Source of the DNA: Anas platyrhynchos
Taxonomy: Eukaryota; Chordata; Aves; Anseriformes; Anatidae
Direction of reading: 5' to 3'
Assembly: GCF_047663525.1 (NCBI RefSeq)
Contig: NC_092612.1
Location: forward strand, 3,009,501-3,073,500
Length of the DNA stretch: 64,000 nucleotides
A program made the position numbers and the translations under genes. The notes beneath the pieces were generated by a model. That model ran no database searches. It was not told the origin of the DNA and worked only from the letters and a program-made list of their open reading frames with translations. Below are positions 21,301 to 32,625 of this stretch, in pieces; position 1 is the first letter of the stretch, and every line of letters starts with the position of its first letter.

Positions 21301-24300
21301 CCCCAGGGTGCCACCTCCCTGCTGGGTGCCCCATGTGCGAGGGATGGGGACAGCGACACGGGGTTTGTCCCCACACATGGGCACGGACATGGCCAGCTGC
21401 CCCCAGCGAGCCCCCAAAACCATCTCTGGGGTCTGCCCCGCTGGCTGTTCCTGCAGAGCCGTGTCCCCCAGACATGCCCTGGGAGGTGGCAGCAGACCCA
21501 TTGCCCCACGCCGGGGGGGCACCGCAGGGCCCAAGGGCTCAGCTCGGGGTGTTCAGCACCACGGCTGGAGCTGTGAGGAAGGGGTACGGGAGGTGCCGGT
21601 GGCCGGCCAAGGCAGGGGGGTCAGAGCCCACCTGCGTGCAGGGAGCGCCCAGCATCATGCAGCCCCCCCCAGCCGCCACCGCTGCCGCTGCGCTCACCAC
21701 TTCAAGGCGGCTTTTATCTGCCTGGCTTTGTATTTCAGGCGGCGAGAGCTGGAGCGGGCTCTTGAGAGAGCCCTCGTGAGGAGCAGCCTCTCCTGGGAGC
21801 ATCTCACGCAGGAGAGCGGCCGCGGCCCTGCCGTGGGGCAGGGGGGGGTGGCACACCCGGGCCCCCCGAGGGTGCTGGGTGCCGGTGCTGCGGCTCCGTC
21901 CCTCGTCACCTGTGGTGTTTTGGGGTCCCCCCGTCCCCCGCGGGCATCCAGGAGGGGGGATGCTGCAGGCGTGGGGCAGTTACGCCATGCAGGGTGTGTG
22001 TGGGGGGGTCACTTCCCACCCCCAGCGTGGGTGTGGAGATGGGGAAAGTGGGGATTGCACCTCTCCGGCTGGTGATGGCCCAGTCCCGGCTGCCAGCACC
22101 CATACCACGGCATCCCCATGTGGGCTGGGGGCAACGGGGGGGGTCAGCCACCCCCACCCGCAGCCGTTCCCCCCACCCATGGAGATCTCCCTGGGGTGCA
22201 AAGCCCCGGCTGCCCGTGCAGTGCGGGTGCTGGCTGTGTAGTAGGAGGCGCTGCCCGGGGGCAAAGGGTGTTGTGCCCCGTGAGTCACCGTGCGGGGCGG
22301 CTCCGAGCCCAGGGGATCGCAGGGGCCGTGGCCGGTGCCCCGCGGGGTTCCCATGCCGAGGGAGGGCCCCGTGGGGGCAGGAGCTGTGGCATCGGGGCGC
22401 AGGGGCTGAGCCGAGGGTGCAACAGGGCTGGGGCCACCCGCTCCTGCCCAGGCTGGTAATTGAGTCACCGGTTGCAGATTGATGGTTTAATTAAAACCCA
22501 ATTAAAAACCTCATTGATCTTGTTAGCAAAGCAGGAAGGTACGGGCTTTAGCAGGGATTAAAGGGATCGTGCAGCCATCGATACGGACGGGGGGGGCGCA
22601 GGGGCACCTGTAAGGCAACGCTGGGGACACCGTCCGGGGGCTGCGGCTGTGCCTGCCACCCCGGCATGGATGCGGCCCCATCCGCCCGCTCCCCAATCCC
22701 TTCTCCTGCTGCCACGTCCCCGAGAGATTTATGGCAGCGCTGGGGAGCAGCCCACGGCCCCCCAGGAGCTCCAATTCCCCCCCCCACGCACGCCCCCGGG
22801 GTGCGAGCCGGGGAGGTGGCCCCGGGGACAGGGACGCCGTGTGCTAGCGATGCCTTTTGTGCCTGCACCTTGCGGCTGCGCCAGGCGTGAGCCAGGCGTG
22901 CCGGGGAGGGGGGGAGCACGGGGGGGCCGCCGTGGCACCGTGCCACCCGTGCGCGTGGGCTGTGTCGCAGGCGCTGTCTGCCGAGCGAGCGCGCGTGTGC
23001 GCGGCCGTCTGGGTGCCGTGACTTTGCAGCGCTGCCTGCGTGGGGAGGGGGACTCCGAGTCCGTCCCTCTGTCCGTCTGTTGGGGATGGGGGGGGGGACC
23101 GGCCGCAGCGATCGATGCGCCTTCACCTCTCGCTGTCGCGCGGAGTGACTGGAAGGGGAAAGCATAAATCAATGGCACTTTTTTTGTTCGCCGGCTGATC
23201 GATGGGCCCCGGATGTGCCGAAAGGGCAAAGCTCCCAGAGCCAAACAAAGGGCTGGGGGAGGGGATCCGCCGTGGCCCCCCGCGCTGTCACCCGCACTGG
23301 GGGACGCCCCACATCGCCCCAGTCCCCGGCACTGCCCTTAGCACCGTGGGACGCCGAGCCCGGATCTGTCCCCAGACCCTCCGGGCCTTTCCTGGGACGG
23401 GTCCCGTGGCACGGGGGTCACCGTGGGGGTCTGGTCCCCCCTCTTGCTGCTCCTGCCAGGGGTGGCCCAGGCGTGCTGCAGTGCACCAGGCGCTCCGTAG
23501 CAGCGCGTTAGCGAGCGTGCAGCGCTCAGCCCAGATTTATGGCAGCAGATGGGAGCGGAGCAGCCGCCCAGCTCACCAGTGGCTGCGGCGTGCCAGGTAG
23601 CCGGGGTCCTGCCAGTGCAGGGCCCACGGGCGCCGAGCCCAGCCTGTGCTCGGGATGGTTCTGCCAGGGGAAATCCATCTGCCCAGCTCCGACAGGATGC
23701 TGGAAGGTACCACTGCTTTGCCAAAGCCCTGCTCTAAAAATGCAGTCGTGCAGAAGTGATGCTGCCCGTTCTGCTCCTGCGCTTAACCCTTCGGGCCCTG
23801 CCGGAGCCCAACGTGTCCCGCCAGCCACAGCGGGGCTGTCTGCACCCAGAAGGGCTCCGGGATCTGTCCCAGCCGGGGTCACCTCTCCCTGGGGCCTCCC
23901 GATAACCGTGTGGGCCGCCAGGAACCTGGCACCCTGCGTGCTCTCTAGGGTGGGTTCTGGTGGGGAAAGGAGGCTCGGGACATCATGTTGGGGTCTGTCC
24001 CATTCTTCTGCCCGAAAGCAGGGGCTGTGGGTGCTCCGGTGGTGGCACCAGGGCTGCTGGGATTCAGGGGCATTGAGCCGTGCCCTGCTGTGTCGCTCCT
24101 CACCCTGCAGATGGGTCACGGGGGGCTCACACGGTGCAGGAGCCGAGGATGCAGCATCTCAGCCAGATCTGCAGCCCCGGGAAGGGGTGAGGACACCCTG
24201 GGGCTGCTCTCCCCTCTGGTACCAGGGAGCTGGCAGCTCTCTGGGTGGGGTGAAGCAGCTCGTGTCCCTCCAGAGCCCCTTGCCATGCCCCGGGCCATCA

Positions 24301-27300
24301 CGGCACCCCAGCTCTGCCCGCTCCGGGGGTGTTCCCCAGCCCCTCCTGGCTGGGGACAGTGCCCTAATGCCTGTGGGCTCCTCGTGCATTGGCCATGGGG
24401 CTCGTTGCTGGCCGTGGGGCTCGTTGCCATGGGGCACGGAGCCCCTGCAGCACCTCCTGGGCTCCCCTGCACCCCTCCGCTGCAGTGCTGGCATGCCCCA
24501 GCCCCAGCCCTGCCTGGGGAGCAGGGCCCTGGGTGCCTCAAGGGGAGCGCTCGTTAATTAGCGAGGCTGTTTATCAGGAGCCCTGTTTCCTAATGGGCCC
24601 CGGGGGGGGTCCCAGGTGGGGGCTCCCTCAGCGCTGGGTGCACCAGAGAAAAGGGCAGGAGGGCTTCCAGCCCCGCTGCTCCCCGGCACGGCGTTTCCCT
24701 CGGCACAGCGGGACGCGGCGCCTGTTTTCACTCCCGTGCAGCCCCGGGGGGGGGCACGGCTGCCCCAGCTCCTTGCTCCTGTGGTGCTGAGCACCAGCTA
24801 CCGGCCCCCCCTCGTGGTGTGGGGCAGCTGGCTCGGGGTGTGCTGGCGTCCCAGCCCTGAGTCCCGTATGGAGTTAATTGCAATTTTCTCCCCGGGGCCA
24901 TTTCTTTAATAACAAGCTCTCTTCCCCCCCCCCAACACCTCCCTTTCACACCACATCAAAGGTGGAACATGAAAGGTCGCCGGCACCGCGCGGAGCAAGG
25001 GTGGCTGCCTCAGCACCTTGATGTCGGAGGAGTTGCCCGGCGGCCGGCGGCTTGCTGGGCTCCTGCCTCGCCGGGCTGTGGGGCTGGGACGGGGAAATAG
25101 CGGCTGCGCGGCGAGGGAGGTGCCAAGGGGGGGCTGCTCCCTGCCCCGAGGGGTCTGGCTCGGAGCCCCCCCGGCACTGGCAGCACCGCCAGGAGGGCGC
25201 CAACGCTGCCGGGGTCCCCAGTGGGTGCTCGGCCCCATCCAGTTCTCTCCACGGTGCCGATCCGGGGCGCTGCGTGCCGGGTGCCCCAGGCCCTGGCCGG
25301 ACGCCCGGGCTCCCCAAACGGTGCCGGGGGCAGTTTCCAGGGTGGGGCGTCTGCACGCGCAGCCTTGCCCGCTGCCTGCCGAGCCCTGCCGGGCGGCCAT
25401 GGGAAGCTGCGCTGCGGGCACGGGTGCCAAGGGGTCCCCGAGCTCTTCGCCAGGGCCTCGTGCGCCAGGATTCACTGGGAGAGGAGGGAAAGGGGCCGTG
25501 GGGTGGCGGTCCCAGGGGAGCGGGGCGAAGGGGAGGCTGCTCGTCCCTCCAAAAGCAGCGGGGTGGTGGCACCCGGGGGTGCAGGGGGGGTCCCTTTGCT
25601 GCAGCGTGGCCACCGGGTCTCTGCCGAGCTGGGTGATGGAGCCGGGTCTGGTCGTTGTCGCGGGGCTGCTGCGGCATCTCGGTGCGGAGCCAGCGCCTCG
25701 CAGCGCCGCTTGGTAATTAATTGGCAGGAGCAGGGGGTCAGCGCGAGGCGGCTTGGCTGCGAGGATTACCGCGGCCGGGATTTCAATCGGGCACGGATTA
25801 GGAGCCAGCGGAGCCTCTCCTGAGTGGATCTGAGGGGATTGCCGCTCCTAATCAATGTAAATGAGGCTCCCCCAGGGCCACCCTTTACGGCATTAACAAA
25901 ATAACGGGATTAGCCAGAGCAGGGTGAGAAATCCTCTCTCTGAGCTGCGGCGCGTGGCGGGGCTGGGGCTGCGGGGCCGGGTGCGCAGTGGGCAGCCGCT
26001 GCGGCTGCCAGAGCATGGGGAGCACCGGGGGCATCGCAGCCGGGGGTCCTGAGCCCCTCCTGGGTATCCACGGCCGTGCTCTGCCCCAGGGCTGTGCAGG
26101 GTCTGTGTCCTCCAGGGTCCCTGCATGCCTTTGGGACCTGGTGTCCCTCAGCCCCGTGCACTGCTCGGTGTGTGTGTCTGTCCGTCTGTCTGTCTGTCTG
26201 TCCGTCTGTCTGTCTGTCTGTCCGTCATGCTCTGAGGCTGCCTGCAGCCCCCAGCACCCCCGTCTCATGCTCCCGTGCTCACACAGCGGTGTCACCCGTG
26301 CACGTGGCTTGGCATCCGTAGCATCCTTCCCTGCGTGGCGGCATCGCTCCTGCCTCAGGCAGCCCAGGGGGGCGGTGAACGCCCAGGAGCCCCCACCCCA
26401 AATTAAGCCCTGTGTCTGCAGGGCACCGGGCTGGGGGGAGTGGGATTGTGGGGAGAGGGGTTTGCCCAGCCTGGTGTGGGGACACAGGGCCCCCCCCCCA
26501 TTCCATATCACAGAGGTGGCCCAGCCCCGCTCTGCCCCCCAAGCCCCCCATGGCACAGCCCTACAGAAGCAGACCTGGCTGCAGCCCCCGCGGGCTGGGG
26601 GATGTGGGGCAGCCCCAATGTGCCACGAGCTCTGGACCAATGTCCCCATCCGTGCCATCTCACCGCGTTGCTCAGCCCCACCGCTGCCTTCCTGGTGTCC
26701 CGTGGGTCTGGGGGGCTCGCAGTTACCCACAGAAGCTGTCCTTGGGTGTCGTGCCCGGTGCTGCAGCGGTGCCTCCGGGGACAGGGTCTGGGGCCTGGAG
26801 AGGGACAGATCCTGCCCCCACGCTGGGGATCCATGGGGCTGAGGCTGGGCAAGGCGGGTGCATGGGGTGGCTCGGGGATGGGGGGGTCAGGAGGTTGGTG
26901 GGGGGGCAGAGCATCCTGGTTGGCATAAACAGGTCAAGCACGGGTGTCTCCAACCCCATCCCCACCCCTTCCCTTGCAGCCTGCGGCGGGAGGGCTACAC
27001 GGTGCAGGTGAACGTCAACGACTACCTGGACATCTACTGCCCGCACTACAACGCCTCGGTGCCCGAGCACAGGCTGGAGCAGTACGTGCTGTACATGGTG
27101 AACGCGGAGGGCTACCGCACCTGCAACACCAGCCAGGGCTTCAAGCGCTGGGAGTGCAACCGGCCCCACGCGCCCCACAGCCCCATCAAGTTCTCGGAGA
27201 AGTTCCAGCGTTACAGCGCCTTCTCGCTGGGCTACGAGTTCCGCGCGGGGCAGGAGTACTACTACATCTGTACGTGGGGCAGCAGGGTGGGACTCCCCCC

Positions 27301-28302
27301 CCAGGACCCCCCCAGACACCCCTCATCTGGGTCCCCTGAATCCCACCCCAGCTCGTCCCCAGGCTCCAGGGGGGCCTTTCCACACACCCCCAAGCTGGGA
27401 CCCCCCCCGCACACCCCTGGCCAGGCAGCTGTGCCCACCCCCGCTCCAAGGAGGCCCCCTGACCTCAGGGATGGGTCGGAGAGTTTGGGGTGCTGTGGAG
27501 GGATGGGGGCTGGGGGGGAGCTTGGGGGTGGAGTTGTGGGGGTGCCGGTGCAAGGTGGGGATGCTGGAGCAAATCTGAGGTGCTGATGGATGCGGTATGG
27601 GGGTGCAGGGTGGGGGTGCACCACATTTTGGGGTGCAGGGTGGGGATGCAGCGTGTTTTGGGGTGCAGGATGGGGGTGCTGCAACCCCCCACACCCAGAG
27701 CCAGTGGGCAGCAGCTCGCTGAGCCGTGGGGTGCCCGGCACTGGGGTCCCCTCCCCAGGAGCCACCCCAACCCGCTCTTGCTTTGCAGCCACACCGACGC
27801 ACAACCACCGCCGGGCCTGCCTGAAGATGAAGGTGTTCGTGTGCTGTGCCTCCAGTGAGTAACCCCCGTGGCACCCCGGGGTGGGGGCTGCACGGATCCA
27901 TCGGGTCTTAGGGGGCTCCCAGGTCCCCCCGTCCTGGCCGGTGGGGCTGCGGGAGCGGGGTTGGCCAGGGTGCCTCACCCCGTCCCCTCTCTCCCTCTTA
28001 CAGCGTCGCACTCCGGGGAGAAGCTGGCACCCACCCTGCCGCAGTTCACCCTGCGGCCCGAGGTGAAGATCGAGGACCTGGGTGAGTCCGGGGCACCCAC
28101 ACCCCGCAGCCGCCTGGTGTGTGGGGGGGTCAGGGCCAGCAGCCCCCACCGCTCCGCTCACCGCCTCTCTCTTCCCGCAGAAAACTTCAACCCGGAGATC
28201 CCCAAGCTGGAGAAGAGCATCAGCGGCACCAGCCCCAAGCGGGAACACTTGCCCCTGGCTGTGGCTGCCGCCCTCTTCCTAATGACGCTGCTGGCCTCCT
28301 AG
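18399..28302 (+). CDS. EFNA3: Ephrin-A3, five coding exons
   Basis: Exons 18399..18508, 26980..27269, 27789..27854, 28004..28081, 28181..28302 join to 666 nt (221 residues). All junctions are GT-AG with phases 2,1,1,1. GPI-anchored EphA ligand. Signal peptide 1-24 ([14 protein letters not shown]), then [11 protein letters not shown] with an N-glycosylation site. Exon 2 carries [40 protein letters not shown] and [17 protein letters not shown], nearly identical to mammalian EFNA3. The C-terminus [20 protein letters not shown] plus a hydrophobic tail ending LLAS is the EFNA3 signature. The glycine-rich insertion after CPHYN in human EFNA3 (238 residues) is absent and replaced by [11 protein letters not shown], which adds an N-A-S site. 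Intron 1 is 8.5 kb and rich in AT islands. Confidence 0.95.
18940..18972. repeat. Poly-T / poly-G low-complexity tract
   Basis: GATTTTTGTG followed by about 13 T and then about 10 G, in EFNA3 intron 1. Sequence length here may be unreliable. Confidence 0.7.
20545..20700. promoter_or_regulatory. AT-rich island in EFNA3 intron 1 (candidate enhancer)
   Basis: GGATATTTATTGTTAGGC, CGCAATTATAGCCGC, GGATTAGATAAATTATGG, GCAATCAGAGCAATAAACAA. About 150 bp of high AT content inside GC-rich intron. Confidence 0.45.
21690..21760. promoter_or_regulatory. Short candidate element, EFNA3 intron 1
   Basis: CACCACTTCAAGGCGGCTTT followed by TATCTGCCTGGCTTTGTATTTCAGG. It holds a GATA-type TTATCTG site. It stands out weakly. 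Confidence 0.3.
22455..22575. promoter_or_regulatory. AT-rich island in EFNA3 intron 1 (candidate enhancer)
   Basis: GGTAATTGAGTCACCGG, GATTGATGGTTTAATTAAAA, CCCAATTAAAAACCTCATTG, AGCAGGGATTAAAGGGATCG. Several TAATTA/TTAATT cores and an AP-1-like TGAGTCA fall within 120 bp. Confidence 0.5.
24550..24600. promoter_or_regulatory. Short AT-rich island, EFNA3 intron 1
   Basis: GCTCGTTAATTAGCGAGGC contains an almost perfect palindrome (CTCGTTAATTAGCGAG), followed by TGTTTATCAGG. Confidence 0.4.
24860..24975. promoter_or_regulatory. AT-rich island, EFNA3 intron 1
   Basis: GTATGGAGTTAATTGCAATT, CCATTTCTTTAATAACAAGC, CACATCAAAGGTGGAACATG. ATCAAAGG is a TCF/LEF-type site. Confidence 0.4.
25705..25925. 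promoter_or_regulatory. AT-richer islands, EFNA3 intron 1
   Basis: TTGGTAATTAATTGGCAGG near 25712, then GATTTCAATCGGGCACGG, CTCCTAATCAATGTAAATG and GGCATTAACAAAATAACGGG to 25920. It looks like a compound non-coding element. Confidence 0.45.
26165..26226. repeat. (TCTG/TCCG)n tetranucleotide microsatellite
   Basis: About 15 tetramer units of GTCT/GTCC alternating in a higher-order pattern (TCCGTCTGTCTGTCTG). Confidence 0.9.
27601..27682. repeat. 30-bp tandem repeat in EFNA3 intron 2
   Basis: Two full and one partial copy of a 30-bp unit starting GGGTGCAGGGTGGGGGTGCA and ending in TTTTG, with few differences between copies. Confidence 0.85.
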
Positions 28303-29005
28303 CTCCGAGCGCGGCGGGGGCCCGGCCAGAGCGGCACCGCGGAGCGGGGACCCCTCGCCCCCCGACCTGCTGCTGTTTGCCAGCGTGGAGCTGCCCCGGG
28401 AGCTGCGCCCGGCCCCTCTGCACCGTCAGCGCCTCCAGCCCAGGGACCCTTCCCGTGCGGGGCAGGGGATGGCGGCACGCGCCCGGCCCCGCTGGGACCC
28501 GCATGGGACTCTCCCCCAGCCATGTCTCCAGCCCCTGCTGGGGGCACTCGGCTGGGTGCTGCCGCCCGCGCCCCCCACCGATGCCGTCCCGCGGCGTGGA
28601 ACCCCCAGCCCTGCCCGGGGGCTGCTGCGGCCCCCCCAGGCGTCCCGTGGCTGGGAGCCCCGTGAGGGCAGGGCGCCGGGCAGCCTGTACATACCTATAT
28701 AGAGATCTATACATACTGTACAGAGAGCGACTATATAGATATATCTATAATGTACCATAGGCAGCGGCGCTGGCCCCGGGCTGGCTTGTACATAGTCAAA
28801 CGTGTTGGATTTTCCTCGTCTTCCGTGAAGACCTGACCTATGCAAACGCACAGACACTTTTTGGGGAAAAAAAAACAAAAAACAAAACAAAAAAAACAAT
28901 CTCGACCTTTTTTTCAAAGTGCTTTGGCTGGTGATTTTCATATTCTGCTCTTAGTCTATAAAAAAAAAGGAAAAAAAAATCAAATAAAAGGATTAAAAAA
29001 AAAAA
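28303..29005 (+). promoter_or_regulatory. EFNA3: EFNA3 3' UTR with poly(A) signal at 28983-28988
   Basis: About 0.7 kb from the stop codon to AATAAA at 28983-28988, followed by an A-rich tract. Within it, 28685-28760 alternates ACATACCTATATAGAGATC and GACTATATAGATATATC, a self-complementary AU-rich stretch that could fold or bind RNA regulators. A second A-rich tract lies at 28866-28900. Confidence 0.75.
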
Positions 29006-31010
29006 ACAAAACGAACGACCCCCATGTCCTGGCCGTGCGCCCCAGTGCCCAGCCCTGCCGGTGTCCCCGGGCTGTGACCGCGCAGCGGGGTTCAGCGAGC
29101 GCCGAGTGCTGGCCCTCCTCGTGCAAACGGACCTCCCGCGTGCCCCCCGCCTTGGGCACAAAGGCGCCACTCATGGGGCTGGCAGCAAGGCCCCCCCCTC
29201 CTGCCCCCCGGTTCTTGGCTGCCCCGGGGCTCCGCGCTCCCTCCTGGGGGCTCTGCTGCCCCCCGACCCCCAGGCACCGACGCGGAGGCAGGAGGGAAGG
29301 ATCCAGCCGGGACCTGGCGCTGCAGGAGCCCGGAGCGCGCAGGTAAGGGCAGTGCGGGGCCATTGGGTTTGGGTGACGGGTTGTGTCCCCCAGCCCTGGG
29401 GGGGAGTGGGACCGGGATATCCCCAGCCCATCCCTCCTCTGCGGGCTGGATGTGGCAACAGGGGGGAGAGGAGGGGGTGTACAGGCACCCCCATGTGCAT
29501 GGTGGCCCCATGGGAATCCCGGTGGTCCCCTGCTGGTGCCTCTGGCTGTGCCAGGCACGCTGGGGCTCCTGCTGGCCCTGGGGGGGTCTCACGTATCTGT
29601 CTGCATGGGGGTGCCCCCAGGCGCTCAGGAAGGACCATCGATGCCCCCCAGGGCCTAAGGGACATGTAGGGAGGGGTCTGCACCCTGGGACCCCGTGGGA
29701 GGGGGGCACACCAAGGGGCAATGCAGGGTCTGTCGGGGAGCGAAATGCACCCAGCCCCATGCCTGGCACCCCACAGCCCCCACGGGGTGAAGGGGAGCAG
29801 GCACCTGGAGCAGCCCCAGGCCTGACCCCACACCCTGCTGCACCCTGGGGGGGCCCGGTCAGCCCCAAGCAGGGGGCAGCCTGCTCTGCCCACCAGGCAG
29901 GGCGCAACAGGGCTGCACCCCCTTTTCCTGCTGGGGACGAGCATGCTGTGGACATAACCTCAGGTTTGGGGGGGTCCCCACGGCCGCCCCGTCGGTGCGA
30001 CGCGGCCGCTCCCCCCCCCAGCCGGCGCTGCTGGGCGGTGGCTGCGCTTCCCGGCCGGCCTGGGCTTGTCTGGGTGCGGGATGAGGCGGCGAACCCGTCC
30101 AACGAGTCCTCGCAGCGCTCCCGGCAGGCGCCGCGCTCCCCAGCTCCCCGCGGCCCCATCGCGCTCGCGCAGACCCGGCCCAGCTGTGGGGCCAGGGCCC
30201 CATCCCCCTGGACCCTCGCCCTGGGGGCTCGGAGCGGGGCTGCCATGGCCAAGCTGGGCCATGTGGCCAGGTCAGGGGCCATGGCAACTCCAGGCTGCCC
30301 AGTGCCGTCCCCACGCTGGGTGCTGGATTTTGGGGACCGGCCGCAGCCCCTGTGTTGGTTCTGACCCCCCCACAGCACACAGCAGGGCGGGCGGGGGAGC
30401 CCAGCGCAGCCCCGTTTGCCATCGTGTCGCAGCCGGGGGAGCCAGGGACTGAGTCAGCCACCCTGGCACAGCGAGCTGTGCTTGCAAAATCCCTCCTGCC
30501 GCTTGCCTCGGCCTTGGCACCATTCCCCAGGCAGTGCGTGGCACCGCTGCCACCTCGCCGGGCACTGGCCACGCAGCCCTGCTCCGCTCCGTGTCCCCAA
30601 GCACCGCACAGGCGCTCGTGTGGGGACCCCCAAACCCCAGGCAGGGGGGAACCCTCGATGCAACCCCATCTCTGGGGCTCGGGTGCTCCCCACGCGCAGG
30701 GTGGGCTTCCCCAGGACGCGGCAGCAGGTCCGGGCTCGGGCACAGGACGGGTGCCTGGACCAGCCGCACCGCGTGAGGCTTCGCACCGCCCCGCAGCGCT
30801 CCTCCAAGGTCGGGGCTGGCTGCACCGCGCTCCGGCCAAACGTGTAAGGGCCTGGCGTGGCCTGACAGCCTCCGGGACACCGCACTGCCCCTGCCACGCG
30901 CGGGGCCGGCCCAGCGTCTGCCTACCTGCCGGGCAGCACGCAGCCGGCGCGGCACGTCACCGCGGCCTTCGTTCCCCGCGTGGAGCGGACGGCTCCCGGC
31001 CCTCCTCCGG
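29006..31010. other. EFNA3-EFNA1 intergenic, part 1
   Basis: No gene recognised. GACTGAGTCAGCCACCC near 30447 contains a MARE/AP-1-type TGAGTCAGC site. Otherwise GC-rich without repeats. Confidence 0.4.
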
Positions 31011-31017
31011 CCCCACG

Positions 31018-31195
31018 GCGGCTGACGTCAGCCCAGGTAGTGGCTGGAGTGCACCTGGGTGTCCCGAGCCGATAAACCATAAACGGTTTGTCACGAGCTT
31101 GGTGGCCTCCAGCCAGCCCCACCTGCCCTGCTGTGTTTTGCTTCGAGTGCCTGCGGTGCGTAAAGTTTTCACCTTTGGCTGGCGAACCGCGCCTG
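31018..31195. promoter_or_regulatory. Candidate regulatory element with perfect CRE palindrome
   Basis: GCTGACGTCAGC at 31021-31032 is a perfect 12-bp palindrome with a TGACGTCA core (CREB/ATF). It is followed by CCGATAAACCATAAACGGTT (31069-31088) and TGCGTAAAGTTTTCACC. Confidence 0.45.
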
Positions 31196-32460
31196 CATGG
31201 CGGGAGCGCTGCCTGCTCGTGCATCGACACCGTCCCGCGTGATGTGTGCTGGCCCCATGTCCTGCACGCACGCAGGGGGTGGCGTGGCCGTGACCTTGCA
31301 CCCCCCTGCTCCTTCCTCCGGTGCACTACAGGCGGGCGCCCACCCTGCACAAGGCAACGCTGGCTCCAGCAGTCACCACATGCCTGCAGCAGCCTGTCCC
31401 CCCGCTGCTGAGACATGGAGAGCCAGCACGGGGATGTAACGGGGCACCCTCCAGCCCTGGATGTCCCCAGGCTGTCCCCACCATGGCACATGTGCTTGTC
31501 CTCCCTCCCCAGGCCCAGCCTGCCGCTGCCCTTTTGCTGTCAGCCAGGGAGGGAACAAAGCTGGGACATGGCCAGGTCCCTATGGCCTCGCTTCCAGCCC
31601 TGTCCCATTTGCTGGGGACCCTGCCCCAGGGCTGGGGACTGCGGCACTCTCACCTCCGGCCATGCAGAGTGGGGGAGCCCCTCAGCTGACAGCACTGGGT
31701 GTCAGATCCCAGCCATGTGTGGTGCTCCAGGATCCGTCCCCAGGATGGATGTGGTGCGGTGCTCTTGCCTCACAACAGTGCTTGCACCAGCCCTGCCGGG
31801 GGGGCAGCCCCGGGCGTTGGGGTTTGTTCAGCACTGGAAGAGTGGAGGTGCCCACAGGGAGGGGGCTGCATGCCCTCCCCATCCCTGCCTCAGTTTCCCC
31901 AGGTATCCTGCCTGGCCTGGGGCATGCTTGGGGCAGGAATGGGGACAAAGCGAGGGGTGGGAAGAGGCCGTGGCGCTGACCCGCTCCACCCTCCCACCGC
32001 AGCCTGGCTGCACCCAGCCCAGCTCCTCGCGCGTGACACGCTCGGGCGCTCTGATCCCGGCGGGCCGCGGACCTGAGGGGTGTTCCCGGGAGTTCCTCCC
32101 TGTACAAGCCGCAGCAGCGCCGGCTTCCCGGGAGCAGGAGGCCTCGCACAGTCATTCCAGCTCAGGGGATGATGTCAGGCCTGGCCACAAAGAGGGAGGA
32201 TGAAAGGCAGCGAGCCGGGTCCCCGCTCCCAGGGGAATGTGGGGTGCAGGGACGGAGGGTGGGGAGAGTGGCCCGGGGTGGGACGCGGGGAAGGATGCGG
32301 GGCACGGAGCTGCAGCCGCACACAGGCCCCGCACCGGCTCCTCGGGCAGCTGAGAGCTGCGGCGGCTGCTCTCCGGTTACAACTGCGGTGCCGCCGCCTG
32401 CCCGAGCCCTTGCCGAGCGTCGGGGGAGCAATCCTCGCACGGCTGCAGCCAGCCCGCACC
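31196..32460. other. EFNA3-EFNA1 intergenic, part 2
   Basis: GC-rich, no repeats or genes that I can support. Confidence 0.35.
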
Positions 32461-32464
32461 GCCT

Positions 32465-32625
32465 GGGCTGCGCCGGGCATGCAACATTACCCACAATCAA
32501 TGGATCATTATGTAATAAACAAGAGGAAAGTTGTTTTGCAAATGCGGCTGAGTTATCGCTCCACAACACGGCGGCGAAGCATCTCTCCGCCGGCCTTAAC
32601 GAGAGCGGATCGGTGTCGGGGGCGG
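32465..32625. promoter_or_regulatory. Candidate enhancer about 1 kb upstream of EFNA1
   Basis: Compact cluster of recognisable motifs: ATTATGTAAT (32507-32516; PAR-bZIP/NFIL3-like TTATGTAA), ATAAACAAG (forkhead-like), GTTGTTTTGCAAATGCGG (octamer/CEBP-like) and GGCTGAGTTATCGC. High AT content against GC-rich flanks. A regulatory element of EFNA1 or of the ephrin cluster is the simplest reading. Confidence 0.5.
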
